Positions 53,704 through 63,117 are shown, counted from the first letter of the stretch. The stretch: 64,000 bases of DNA from an uncultured Flavobacteriales bacterium (GCA_943788115.1 CALSPA010000025.1:1-64000), one strand, 5' to 3'. Notes: generated by a model not told the origin, from the letters alone. Numbers and translations: made by a program.

Positions 53704-55304
53704 TATTCTTTTCTTATTGCTTTTATAGGAGATATTTTAGTTATAAAATAGGAGGGAAAGATTAAAGCGGCAAAGCAAGTTGTGAAAGCACCTAGGTTAA
53801 TTAAGATGAAATTCATTGTTGATAAATGCATTGGAACGATACTTACAAAATAATTTTCTTTAGGCAGTGTAATTAATTCAAAATTTGTTTGCAGAGCTAT
53901 AATTGAAAGTCCAATTATATTACCAATAATTAGCCCAATTACTATTATGTACCCTCCGTTATAAATAAATATTTTTCTAATGCTCCAGTTATTAGCCCCT
54001 AAAGATTTTAAAGTTCCAATCATTTGAGTTTTTTCTAAAATAATTACAAGCAGAGCTGCTGTCATGTTTATAATAGCAACGGCAATCATTAGCCCTATAA
54101 TTATGTAAACGTTTAAATCTAACATATTTAGCCAATTGAAAATTTCTTGATTTCTTTCAATAATAGTTGTTATACTATACTCAGGACCTACATGCTTTTT
54201 CACGATATTAGCACCATTGAAAAGTTCATTATAGTCATTAAATAAAATTTCAATCCCACCTGTATAATATTGGGCTGTTCCTTTGGAAAGCTTAACCTCA
54301 GCTTCAAGATTAAAACAATTATTTTCATAGCTGTTTTTTGAATGAAAAGAAGAAACTAATGTTAGCTCATTGCAGCTGTTTTTAGTTGCTTTAGGTTCAA
54401 ATTTCAAAGAAATATAAGCTGTGTCTGGAAGTGAAATGTAGTCAGAACCAGCCAAAAGAAAGTAAGGATCAAAATCACTGCTAATTACTTTTAAAATAGT
54501 GTCTTTATTAATAGGGGTTAAAAATTCATTATTAGATATGTAAGGGCCATTGTTCCAGCTGTATTTGTAATTACCATTTCCTCCAAAAGAATTTGCTTTA
54601 ACTTGGATATTGCTGTCTACAATTAATGTGTTTACAGATAGGATAGTTTGAATTCCCCAAGAGTTTATTTTCCTTATTTGATTCAAATCTATAAAGGCAA
54701 AACGTTTGTCAAAATCTTCAAGACCTGTTTGGTAAATTCCAGCAATAGTTAAATTTCTTTGTTTAGGTCCTTTTTCTTTAATGAAAAAAGTAGATACTTT
54801 ATCGTTAATATTTAGTTGAAGTCTATTGGATATGTATTTTGAGATAACAATGCTGTCATTCGTTAAATTGTTTTTATAGCCTGGAAATTTGCCTTCAAGC
54901 ATTTTCGATTTAAAAAAATCATAATTATAATCCTGGTCAATCCCTTTGAAGATAATGCCTTCAATATCTCTTATTTCTTTATCTGATTTTTTATTAGATG
55001 TTAAGTTTTTTGATTGAAGAATAGCAGGTTTGTTCGCATAGTTTTGAACGTGTTTTATCTCTTTCTCATTTTTCAAAAGAGAATAAAAGCTAGAATCTAT
55101 AATTAATGGATTACTTTCAAATGATTGATTTCCATACTCAGATTCAATTTGTACATGTGCACCAAAACCAACAACTTTATTTCTTATTTCTTGCTGAAAT
55201 CCACTTGCAACGGCACTTGAAAGTATCATTACGGCTATGCCAAGTGCAATTCCTATAATTGCAAGGAAAACAATTGGTTGAGATACCTTTTTTATTTTCC
55301 CCAT
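53703..55304 (-). CDS. FtsX/LolE-type ABC transporter permease with a long periplasmic insert
   Basis: This permease has four membrane helices: one near the N-terminus (IVFLAIIGIALGIAVMILSSA) and three in the C-terminal FtsX core (IIIGLMIAVAIINMTAALLVIIL, YIIVIGLIIGNIIGLSIIAL, NFILINLGAFTTCFAALIFP). The periplasmic region is longer than in LolC/E and contains GGNGNYKYSWNNGP, which resembles SprB/PKD-like surface repeats. The 533-residue frame starts at ATG 55304, but in another frame sequence upstream reads NTELYIAKKNAKKAWG, the expected N-terminus. It is joined only if one base is restored in an A-run at 55295-55298. So the true start may be the TTG at 55348, with a one-base deletion here. 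Confidence 0.82.
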   Translation of the reverse strand: MGKIKKVSQPIVFLAIIGIALGIAVMILSSAVASGFQQEIRNKVVGFGAHVQIESEYGNQSFESNPLIIDSSFYSLLKNEKEIKHVQNYANKPAILQSKNLTSNKKSDKEIRDIEGIIFKGIDQDYNYDFFKSKMLEGKFPGYKNNLTNDSIVISKYISNRLQLNINDKVSTFFIKEKGPKQRNLTIAGIYQTGLEDFDKRFAFIDLNQIRKINSWGIQTILSVNTLIVDSNIQVKANSFGGNGNYKYSWNNGPYISNNEFLTPINKDTILKVISSDFDPYFLLAGSDYISLPDTAYISLKFEPKATKNSCNELTLVSSFHSKNSYENNCFNLEAEVKLSKGTAQYYTGGIEILFNDYNELFNGANIVKKHVGPEYSITTIIERNQEIFNWLNMLDLNVYIIIGLMIAVAIINMTAALLVIILEKTQMIGTLKSLGANNWSIRKIFIYNGGYIIVIGLIIGNIIGLSIIALQTNFELITLPKENYFVSIVPMHLSTMNFILINLGAFTTCFAALIFPSYFITKISPIKAIRKE

Positions 55305-55375
55305 GCTTTTTTAGCATTCTTTTTTGCTATGTAAAGTTCAGTATTCAATGAATTCCATTAATTTAACCTAATATT

Positions 55376-56647
55376 ATGTGTCATATAAACGTACATAAAA
55401 GAATAGCTCTAAAGTTAAAATACTTTTGTTTTATAATTTATGGAAGCTTTAATTTGTTTTGCAACAATTTTTCGGCTCAGGTTAGTGATAGTACTTACTT
55501 TTTAAAACAAGATAAAAATAATCAAAAGGTTATAGTTGGGGCTCAACAAATACATCATTATTTAAATTATATTAAGGACAAATCAATTGCAATTGTTGGG
55601 AATCAAACTTCTGTTGTGAACAATGTGCATTTAGTTGATACATTACTAAGTTTAAATGTGGATGTTAAAATGGTTTTTGCTCCAGAACATGGGTTTAGAG
55701 GAAATGCTGATGCTGGTGAAAAAAGTTTTGGATGGTAGAGACCCAATTTCTGGCTTGCCAATAAAATCTCTATATGGTTCTAAAAATAGAAAACCATCTG
55801 CTGAACTTTTAAAAGATATTGATGTTTTAATTTTTGACATACAAGATGTTGGCGTAAGATTTTATACTTACATAAGTACTATGCACTACATTATGGAGGC
55901 ATGTGCTGAGCAAAATAAATTACTTATTATTTTGGATCGTCCTAATCCAAATGGTCATTATGTTGATGGTCCGGTTTTAAAGAAAGGAAATGAATCTTTC
56001 ATAGGAATGCATCCTGTGCCTATAGTTCATGGTATGACGGTGGCTGAATATGCTAAAATGATTAATGGTGAAGGGTGGTTAAAAGCAGGTGTTAAGTGTC
56101 CGTTGATAATTGTTTCTTGTCTATTTTATGATCATTACAACATATTACAAGTTGCCGATTAAACCATCTCCCAATCTTCCAAACATGAAAAGCATTTATT
56201 TATATCCTTCATTGTGCTTGTTTGAAGGAACAAATGTTAGTGTTGGTAGAGGAACTGTTGCGCCATTTCAATTATACGGTTCTCACCTTTATTGATGAAA
56301 CAGGTTTTTCATTTACTCCAAAACCTACTTTTGGAGCTAAAAATCCAAAACACAATGGAGAAATTTGTTTTGGTTATAATTTAAGTTTAATTGAAGATTC
56401 TAACTTAGAGGTTCAAAGGAGATTAAATTTTGATTGGGTTGTTAAAATGTGGGGATTAACAAATAATAAGTCAGATTTTTTTAGAAAAGATGGGTTTTTT
56501 AGATTGCTAACGGGTGATCCAAAAATAAGGCTTTTGATTGAAAATAATAAAACTTCGATTGAAATTTGGAAGAGCTTCCAACAAGAGGTTAAACAGTTCA
56601 AACAGGTTCGAAAAAAATATTTACTTTACAAAGACTTTGAAAAATAA
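55376..56647 (+). pseudogene. NamZ-like exo-beta-N-acetylmuramidase (DUF1343), broken by three frameshifts
   Basis: Stitched together, the frames encode a complete secreted DUF1343 protein: a signal peptide ending FSAQ, MVFAPEHGFRGNADAGE, DVLIFDIQDVGVRFYTYI, ILDRPNPNGHYVDGPVL, then [28 protein letters not shown] and FTPKPTFGAKNPKHNG. NamZ enzymes release terminal MurNAc from wall fragments. The frame breaks at the A-run 55719-55724 (one A too many), at 56139-56140 (one A too many) and near 56290 (one base too many). Every break is +1. Motifs between breaks remain intact, suggesting recent damage or sequencing error. The ABC permease gene next to it has a further one-base problem. Confidence 0.85.
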
Positions 56648-56650
56648 TTA

Positions 56651-58837
56651 GTGTATCGTATACTTTTCATAATTGTATTTATTTTTAGTATTCATTCTGT
56701 TAATAGCCAAGATAGAAACCTGATTATTAAAAAAGCGATTGACCCAATAAATTTAGACGGACAACTAAATGAAACTTCTTGGGCTAATGCAGAAGCAGCA
56801 AAAGATTTTTATCAGCGTTATCCTATAGATACAGGATTTTCTATTACCAAGACAGTAGTTAAGATGACTTTTGATGAGCACAACTTATATGTTTCGGCAA
56901 TTTGTTATGATGATAGAATGAATGAGGATTTTGTTGTTACTTCATTGCAAAGAGATTTCTCATTTCCTGTAAGTGATGCATTTGCCATTTTTTTTGACCC
57001 TTTTAACGATAATACTAATGGATTTAGTTTTTCTGTAAATCCCTATGGCGTACAGCGAGAGGGATTAATAGAGTCTGCAGGGACTTATGGAGTGTCAACA
57101 GCTTGGGATAACAAGTGGTTTGTTGAAGTAGAACATTTTAAGGAGGGTTGGATAGTTGAGATGAAAATACCTTTCAAATCTATTCGCTATAAAGAAGATT
57201 TAAATTCTTGGGGTATAAATTTTTCTAGAAATAATTTAAAAATTAATGAAAATTCTGTTTGGAACAAAGTACCTATAAATTTTAATGTAGCAACACTTAA
57301 TTTTACAGGAACTCTAAATTGGGATGAATCTCCACCTGATGCTGGTTCTAACGTTGCTGTAATCCCCTATTCAATAGCTGGTTTTCATTCAGATTATATT
57401 GCAAATACTAGTAAAAATGAACTCGATTTGGGTTTAGATGCTAAAATTGCTATTTCTTCTTCATTAAATTTAGACCTTACTATTAATCCAGATTTTTCAA
57501 ATGTTGATGTAGATCAGCAAGTTACAAACCTTTCTAGGTTTAGTCTTTTTTTTCCAGAAAGAAGGCAGTTTTTTATTGAAAACAGTGATTTGTTTGGTCG
57601 ATTTGGTTTTAGAAATATTAGGCCATTCTTTTCAAGAAGAATTGGCTTATATGATGGAGCCAAAGTTCCTATTATTGGCGGTGCTCGATTAAGTGGTAAA
57701 ATCAATGAAAATTGGAGAATTGGTCTTATGAATATCCAAACAGAGGGGTCTAGTGATCTTTCTTTAGAAGCTCAAAACTATTCAGTTGCTGCATTTCAAA
57801 GACAAATTGGAGAAAGTTCAAATCTTTCAGCTATCATCGTAAATCAACAAGGTTTTGATCGTAATAAAATTGATATAAGTTCATTTAATAGAATTGTTGG
57901 CTTAGATTATAACATGTCTTCAAGTGATGGGAAATGGAGAGGGAAATTATTTTACCATCACTCATTTTCACCAAACAAAAGTGATTATTCACACGCATCT
58001 TGGTTAATGTATAAAACAAGAAAGTTGCAAATTCACTGGAACCATGAATATGTTGGTGATAATTTTAGAGCTGAAACTGGATTTGTTCCAAGAATTCAAA
58101 ACTACAATGCTGAAACTCAAGAATATGTTTATAATGCTTATTGGAGAGTTGAGCCTTCATTGGAATTTAATATATATCCAAATGCTAATTTTATTAATAG
58201 GCATTCTTTTTTGTTTTCTTACGATGAATATTTTAATGTTGATTTTTCATCAAACGAAAGAACTTTTTCTAACAGGTATGTTATGCGTTTAACAAATCAA
58301 TCAGAATTCAGGGTTGTTGCTAAACAACAGAAAATATACCTTCCATTTAAAACTGATGTTACTTTTTCTGATAATACGCCTTTAGATACTGGTTACTATT
58401 CATTTAGTTCAATTTCTTTTAAGTATAAGTCATCACCTATAAATACTTTGAATTTTGATTTTTTCACCAACTATGGTCAATATTATACTGGAAACAAGTT
58501 AACATACGGTGGAAACATAAGTTATAGAATTCAACCTTATGGCAGAATGTCAATAGATTTTGAACAGAATAACATATGGATGCCAAATAATGAAAATGTA
58601 AAACTTACTTTAATAAGTCCAAGATTCGATTTAACATTTACCAAAAAAATATTTTTCACAACTTTTATTCAATACAACACTCAGATTAATAATGTTAATA
58701 TTAACGCTAGGTTTCAATATCGATTTAAACCAATGAGCGATGTTTTTTTAGTATATACAGACAATTATAATTCTAACATTTTTGGAATTAAAAATAGAGC
58801 ACTTGTTATTAAGCTAATATATTGGCTTAACATATAG
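56651..58837 (+). CDS. Carbohydrate-binding family 9-like / DUF5916 outer-membrane protein
   Basis: A signal peptide (RILFIIVFIFSIHSVNSQ) is followed by a CBM9-like domain (residues about 25-210: INLDGQLNETSWANAEAAKDF, FFDPFNDNTNGFSFSVNPYG, EMKIPFKSIRYKEDLNSWG) and a DUF5916 barrel of about 500 residues (NPDFSNVDVDQQVTNLSRF, FFPERRQFFIENSDLF). The last strand (LVIKLIYWLNI) is typical. It belongs to a broad Bacteroidota family associated with the outer membrane, possibly glycan or hydrolase related, without proven function. The start is GTG, four bases after the NamZ-like gene. Length 728 residues. Confidence 0.85.
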   Translation: MYRILFIIVFIFSIHSVNSQDRNLIIKKAIDPINLDGQLNETSWANAEAAKDFYQRYPIDTGFSITKTVVKMTFDEHNLYVSAICYDDRMNEDFVVTSLQRDFSFPVSDAFAIFFDPFNDNTNGFSFSVNPYGVQREGLIESAGTYGVSTAWDNKWFVEVEHFKEGWIVEMKIPFKSIRYKEDLNSWGINFSRNNLKINENSVWNKVPINFNVATLNFTGTLNWDESPPDAGSNVAVIPYSIAGFHSDYIANTSKNELDLGLDAKIAISSSLNLDLTINPDFSNVDVDQQVTNLSRFSLFFPERRQFFIENSDLFGRFGFRNIRPFFSRRIGLYDGAKVPIIGGARLSGKINENWRIGLMNIQTEGSSDLSLEAQNYSVAAFQRQIGESSNLSAIIVNQQGFDRNKIDISSFNRIVGLDYNMSSSDGKWRGKLFYHHSFSPNKSDYSHASWLMYKTRKLQIHWNHEYVGDNFRAETGFVPRIQNYNAETQEYVYNAYWRVEPSLEFNIYPNANFINRHSFLFSYDEYFNVDFSSNERTFSNRYVMRLTNQSEFRVVAKQQKIYLPFKTDVTFSDNTPLDTGYYSFSSISFKYKSSPINTLNFDFFTNYGQYYTGNKLTYGGNISYRIQPYGRMSIDFEQNNIWMPNNENVKLTLISPRFDLTFTKKIFFTTFIQYNTQINNVNINARFQYRFKPMSDVFLVYTDNYNSNIFGIKNRALVIKLIYWLNI

Positions 58838-58890
58838 TTTTCAATCCTTTTTTCATCCTCATTTTTTTCTAATTCATCAGTTATTTAATC

Positions 58891-58907
58891 TTTTTTTTTT
58901 TTTTTTT
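58891..58907 (+). repeat. Homopolymer tract of 17 T
   Basis: A run of 17 T lies between the DUF5916 gene and the secreted-protein pair, 165 bases before the start at 59072. It is the longest homopolymer noticed in the window. No GC-rich stem precedes it, so it is not a normal terminator. Slippage could vary its length and change promoter spacing, as in phase-variable genes. Confidence 0.9.
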
Positions 58908-59071
58908 GACAGGAAGAAATTGGTGTTTAGTCACTAAAAAACATCATTTAGTCTAAGAAAAACTTGCTTTTGTCGAAATTGTTTTCGTAACTTAGAGTAA
59001 GTGGCACACAAAGTTCTACTTAATTGCTTTTGAAAGTCAATAGCAATTTTTCAATCATTAAATATAAAATT

Positions 59072-59611
59072 ATGATGACTATCTCAAACCCTGAAAGTTC
59101 TCTTCATTTTGAAAAGAATTTTTACCGAGACAGATTTAAAGTAAAGTCTGTTCTCTTTTTGTTGACGTTTCTAAGTTTTGGTTTCAATTTAATTGGCCAA
59201 AATAGTGGAGATGCTCAAGATTTGGAGCAATTCAAATCAACATGGATGACTGAACATAATGTTCAATCATTAACACCTGATCAATATGCTCAGATGAAAA
59301 CTGATTTCTATCAATCATCAGTTGGAGCAGTTGAGCCAATTCGTCAATTTAGAACTGAAGCTAATGAGCCTCAGGAAAGAATAGATGCATTGAAAAACTG
59401 GCAAGGTGCCAATTTTGCTTCAGGATTTCCAGTTAAAAAACTAACTGGTGATGCTGAAATGGATAATGAAATCTATCAAGCTGAAAAGCAATTATGGATT
59501 AATAAGTATCCAGCTTTATATGAGAAAATGACTCCAGATGATGGATTGTCAGTTTCTGAAAGAGAAGCAATTCGTGCTAATGAGTTAAACCAAAATAATA
59601 TTCAGAAATAA
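59072..59611 (+). CDS. Secreted protein of unknown function upstream of the Ser-Lys-rich protein
   Basis: From the ATG at 59072 the product has 179 residues. A charged N-terminus of about 25 residues precedes a hydrophobic signal (VKSVLFLLTFLSFGFNLIGQ); the extended n-region is unusual, and a downstream start would shorten it. The mature part is helical and acidic, with WMTEHNVQSLTPDQYAQMKTDF, GANFASGFPVKKLTGDAEMD and KYPALYEKMTPDDGL, and a small C-terminal SVSEREAIRANELNQNN. I know no family. It overlaps the large secreted-protein gene by one base, so the two are co-expressed and may function together. Confidence 0.7.
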   Translation: MMTISNPESSLHFEKNFYRDRFKVKSVLFLLTFLSFGFNLIGQNSGDAQDLEQFKSTWMTEHNVQSLTPDQYAQMKTDFYQSSVGAVEPIRQFRTEANEPQERIDALKNWQGANFASGFPVKKLTGDAEMDNEIYQAEKQLWINKYPALYEKMTPDDGLSVSEREAIRANELNQNNIQK

Positions 59612-62600
59612 TGAAAAAATATATTACTAAAATATCGCTTTTCGTTGCTGCAACTTTATTTAGTGTTCAACTAAATTATGCGCAATGTCCAAACAATAAT
59701 ACTCAATATTTGACATCTAATGCTCCAACAGTTGTTGGTTCTACTGTAACCCTATCTACATGTATGTATGGAGGAGAATATCGTCTTGTTAATAATTTAC
59801 AAGCTGGTTATGTTTACTCTTTTGAAACTTGTGGAGATACAGATTTTGATACTCAGATGACTATTTATGATAATTCTACAGGTGCATTGGTTGGTTACAA
59901 CGATGATTTTTGTGGTCTTCAATCTAAAGTTCAATTCACTTCTAATGGAAACTCAGTTAGAGTTTTAATAGACAGATATAATTGTGCAAACCAAAGCAGT
60001 TGTATGACTTTAAAAGCTACTCTTGTACAGGGTGGAGCTCCAGCATACGATCCATGTGATGATGCTATTAATATAGCTTCTTGTAATGGAGTAGGACAAT
60101 TTTCTTTAAGTGGAAGCGGTTCTTGGAATGGCTTAGGTGGACCATGGTCAACACCTGGTGAAGAGCAAGTTTTTACTTTTACTGCAACTGTTTCAGGATC
60201 TCATCAAATTAATATTATTAATAATTCTGGATGGGTAGATCTTTATGCAAAAGTAGGATCAACTTGTAATTCAACTGGATGGACTTATATAGATGATATC
60301 TTTCAAAGTACAACTACTCCTACACAATTGTTTTTAACCCTTACAGCAGGTACTACGTATCAATTTTTAATTGATGATGAGAATACTTCTAGTAGTGTTG
60401 GTGCTATTCAGATTGTTTGTCCAACACCTGTAGCTGACCCTTGTAATTCAACTACAGCATTAACATGCGGAGTTAATTCAAGCTATTCTTTAGGTTCTGG
60501 TGCTGGTGCATGGAATCCTACTGGTCCTTGGGGAACACCTGGTAATGAGGCAGTATTTTCATATACTCCTTCAGTTTCTGGGGCATATGATATTGCAATT
60601 ACTAATAACAACTACTATGTAGATTTATTTGTTGGTACTTCTTGTGGTCCAAACGGTTGGACATACATAAGTGATATTTTCACAAATGAAACTAATACTG
60701 TTAACTTAACAGGTGGTGTTACTTATTATTTTTTAATTGATGATGAGAATACAACTGCTAGTTCAGGAACAATTAGTGTTTCTTGTCCTTGTATTCCTCC
60801 AGCAGGTGGAATAGATGGTTCATTTACTTATAATGGTCCATTTACAATTTCAGGAACTACAGTAGGTGCTTGTGATGATTGTAGCCTTAGACCTTCTAAA
60901 GATAGAATTTATGAAGTTATCATTCCTTGTGATGGTCAATATGCATTTTCAATGTGTAATGGTGCATCTTGGGATACTTATTTGTATTTAAGAACTGCAC
61001 CTTGTGGAGGATCTTCAATTGCAATTAACGATGATTTTTGTGGATTGCAATCTCAGATTGCTACTTCATTATCAGCAGGTACATATTACATTCATGTTGA
61101 AGGATGGTCTTCTTCTTCGCAAGGAGCATTTAACATGAGCGTATTTGGTGTATTAGATACTCCAGTTATAGGTTCAATTATTGGACCTGAAGAAGTTTGT
61201 GAAAACGAATCAGGTGTTGAATTTACAGTTTCTGGTGATTTTGATAACTATACTTGGGATGTTCCAAATGACGGTTCTATTTCTTCAGGAAACGGAACAG
61301 CTGAAATCATTGCAAATTTTGGATCAACAACTGGTACAGTTAGTGTTGTTGCTACAAATAATTGTGGTGTGAATTCTGCATCTACAACTGTTGTAGTTAA
61401 TCCTACTCCAACATTTACAGCATCTGCTACAGATGTTTTATGTAATGGTGGTAGTGATGGAGCAATTGAAGTTGCATCTGGTGTTGGAGAAGCTCCATTT
61501 ACTTATGTTTTAGATGGTTCTTCAAATTCTAATGGAATATTCGCTGGATTAAGTGCTGGTACATACAATGTATCGGTTATTGATGCTAATGGTTGTTCTT
61601 CTGCATCAGAAGCAGTTACTGTTAATGAGCCAACACAATTAGAGTTGTCAGTAGGCGGTTGCGGTATTGTATATGAAGGTTTAGGCATTGATTATGCATG
61701 TGCAACAATAGATGGAATGGCATCAGAAGGAACACCGGGATATACTTATTCATGGTCTAACGGAGAGTCAACATCATCAATTATAGTATGTCCAGATACA
61801 ACTAGTACTTATACATTGACTGCAACAGATGCAAATGGATGTGAAGTGTCAGTAGATTGGACAGTTGAAGTGTTGGATATTTCATGTACACCAGGAATAT
61901 CACATTCATCTTCTTCTAAAAGCTCAAAGAGTTCTAAAAGCTCAAAAAGTGGAAGTAGTTCACACTCTTCAAGTAGTTCTGTATTAAGTTCAGGTATTGC
62001 TTATCCAAGTTATAATTCACATTCTAGCTGTGGATATGGAAGTAGCTCAAAAAGCTCAAAAAGCTCAAAAAGTGGAAGTGGAAGTGGTTCTCATGGACCA
62101 TCATCTAATAGTTCAAAGAGTTCAAAGAGTTCAAAGAGTTCATCATGTTCTTCACACTATTCACCTATAAGTCATCAGATATCTGGTTACTCTAGTGTTA
62201 GTGGTTCTGCTTGTAAGTCTTCTAAGAGTAACAATGGAGGTAGCGATAAGAACTCATCAGTACAGATGTGTTTTGAAGGAGTTACTTACTGTGTTAAGAA
62301 GAAGCACATAGAGAAGAGAATGAACTGTGGATATACATTAGGACCATGTGACGCACAGCAAAGTGCAGCATGTATAAATGTAACACCAGAGGTTGATTAT
62401 GATTCGCAATGTGTTTGTGATGGTAAACTAACTTCATTAACAGTTAGATACATAGGTCCATCAAATCAGGATTTAAGTATAACAGCTAAGAAGTGTAACG
62501 TTACATTACTTGATGTTGCTTCAGCAACAACAGGAGATGTGTTTACAATAAATGCTTCAGATGCTGGGTTATTATACTTAAGAGAGAATACCTATTTCAA

Positions 62601-63054
62601 CATGGTTGGAAGTTCATTTGGGAAAATTAAAATCCCAACAAATTGTTGTGATAACCCAATGGGTAGAGTATTCTTCCCGTTTGAAGTAATCGGATGGACA
62701 GACACTTACGGAAACGATTGTGATGATTCAAATCATGCAATGGAAACAGACGGAAGTGGAGAAGAGAAAGACATGACTGTAATGGATGTAAATGGTGCTA
62801 TGATTAGCCAATATCCAAATCCAGCAGATGACAATTCAACTTTCGAATTCTCAGTAATGGAGACTCAGAATGTGAGTGTATCTATTTTGAATATCAAAGG
62901 ACAAATAGTAGAGACAATATATAGTGGAAATGTGGAAGCATTGACAACATATAGAGTTGACTATGATGTTTCAGGACTTCAAAGTGGTATATACTTTGTT
63001 CACTTGAATACAAACAATAATGTATTGAAGAAGAAGTTTGTAATACTTAAATAA
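59611..63054 (+). CDS. Large secreted T9SS protein with SprB-like repeat and Ser-Lys linker
   Basis: The 1147-residue product has a signal peptide (KISLFVAATLFSVQLNYAQ). Two or three repeats of about 120 residues follow that resemble pre-peptidase C-terminal (PPC) beta domains (YSFETCGDTDFDTQMTIYDN, FLIDDENTSSS, FLIDDENTTAS, YLYLRTAPCGG). Then come an Ig/PKD-like unit (ITGPEEVCENESG-type, about 520-600) and a SprB-like repeat (VLCNGGSDGAIEVASGVGE near 610, PGYTYSWSNGEST near 710). Residues about 765-848 form a Ser-Lys/Gly linker. A cysteine-rich globular domain (about 870-1040, VQMCFEGVTYCVKKKHIEKR) resembles DUF7467. The last 85 residues (ISQYPNPADDNSTFEF to FVILK) are a T9SS sorting domain. 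It is presumably displayed on the cell surface. Confidence 0.8.
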   Translation: MKKYITKISLFVAATLFSVQLNYAQCPNNNTQYLTSNAPTVVGSTVTLSTCMYGGEYRLVNNLQAGYVYSFETCGDTDFDTQMTIYDNSTGALVGYNDDFCGLQSKVQFTSNGNSVRVLIDRYNCANQSSCMTLKATLVQGGAPAYDPCDDAINIASCNGVGQFSLSGSGSWNGLGGPWSTPGEEQVFTFTATVSGSHQINIINNSGWVDLYAKVGSTCNSTGWTYIDDIFQSTTTPTQLFLTLTAGTTYQFLIDDENTSSSVGAIQIVCPTPVADPCNSTTALTCGVNSSYSLGSGAGAWNPTGPWGTPGNEAVFSYTPSVSGAYDIAITNNNYYVDLFVGTSCGPNGWTYISDIFTNETNTVNLTGGVTYYFLIDDENTTASSGTISVSCPCIPPAGGIDGSFTYNGPFTISGTTVGACDDCSLRPSKDRIYEVIIPCDGQYAFSMCNGASWDTYLYLRTAPCGGSSIAINDDFCGLQSQIATSLSAGTYYIHVEGWSSSSQGAFNMSVFGVLDTPVIGSIIGPEEVCENESGVEFTVSGDFDNYTWDVPNDGSISSGNGTAEIIANFGSTTGTVSVVATNNCGVNSASTTVVVNPTPTFTASATDVLCNGGSDGAIEVASGVGEAPFTYVLDGSSNSNGIFAGLSAGTYNVSVIDANGCSSASEAVTVNEPTQLELSVGGCGIVYEGLGIDYACATIDGMASEGTPGYTYSWSNGESTSSIIVCPDTTSTYTLTATDANGCEVSVDWTVEVLDISCTPGISHSSSSKSSKSSKSSKSGSSSHSSSSSVLSSGIAYPSYNSHSSCGYGSSSKSSKSSKSGSGSGSHGPSSNSSKSSKSSKSSSCSSHYSPISHQISGYSSVSGSACKSSKSNNGGSDKNSSVQMCFEGVTYCVKKKHIEKRMNCGYTLGPCDAQQSAACINVTPEVDYDSQCVCDGKLTSLTVRYIGPSNQDLSITAKKCNVTLLDVASATTGDVFTINASDAGLLYLRENTYFNMVGSSFGKIKIPTNCCDNPMGRVFFPFEVIGWTDTYGNDCDDSNHAMETDGSGEEKDMTVMDVNGAMISQYPNPADDNSTFEFSVMETQNVSVSILNIKGQIVETIYSGNVEALTTYRVDYDVSGLQSGIYFVHLNTNNNVLKKKFVILK
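61906..62155 (+). repeat. Ser-Lys-rich low-complexity repeat region
   Basis: Inside the large secreted-protein gene, imperfect units of about nine bases encode SSK (for example AGCTCAAAA and AGTTCAAAG) in two main blocks. They are interrupted by a Tyr/His/Gly segment (YPSYNSHSSCGYG), giving a basic, flexible linker of about 83 residues. The alternation of serine codons (tca, agt, agc, tct) suggests selection for protein sequence, not recent slippage alone. Confidence 0.85.
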
Positions 63055-63080
63055 TACAAATTGTAATTAAATTACAGTTA

Positions 63081-63117
63081 AAAAACCCTCTAGATTTATT
63101 TCTAGAGGGTTTTTTTA
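63081..63117. terminator. Strong rho-independent terminator
   Basis: A perfect 14-bp stem, AAAAACCCTCTAGA (63081-63094) and TCTAGAGGGTTTTT (63101-63114), with a six-base loop and a T run, lies 27 bases after the large secreted-protein gene. It should end that operon and, by symmetry, may act in both directions. Confidence 0.93.

Noticed and set aside
61906-62155. Repeated DNA units that might suggest a CRISPR array
   Set aside because: The repeats are nine-base coding units in a single open frame with no constant spacers; they encode a Ser-Lys linker.
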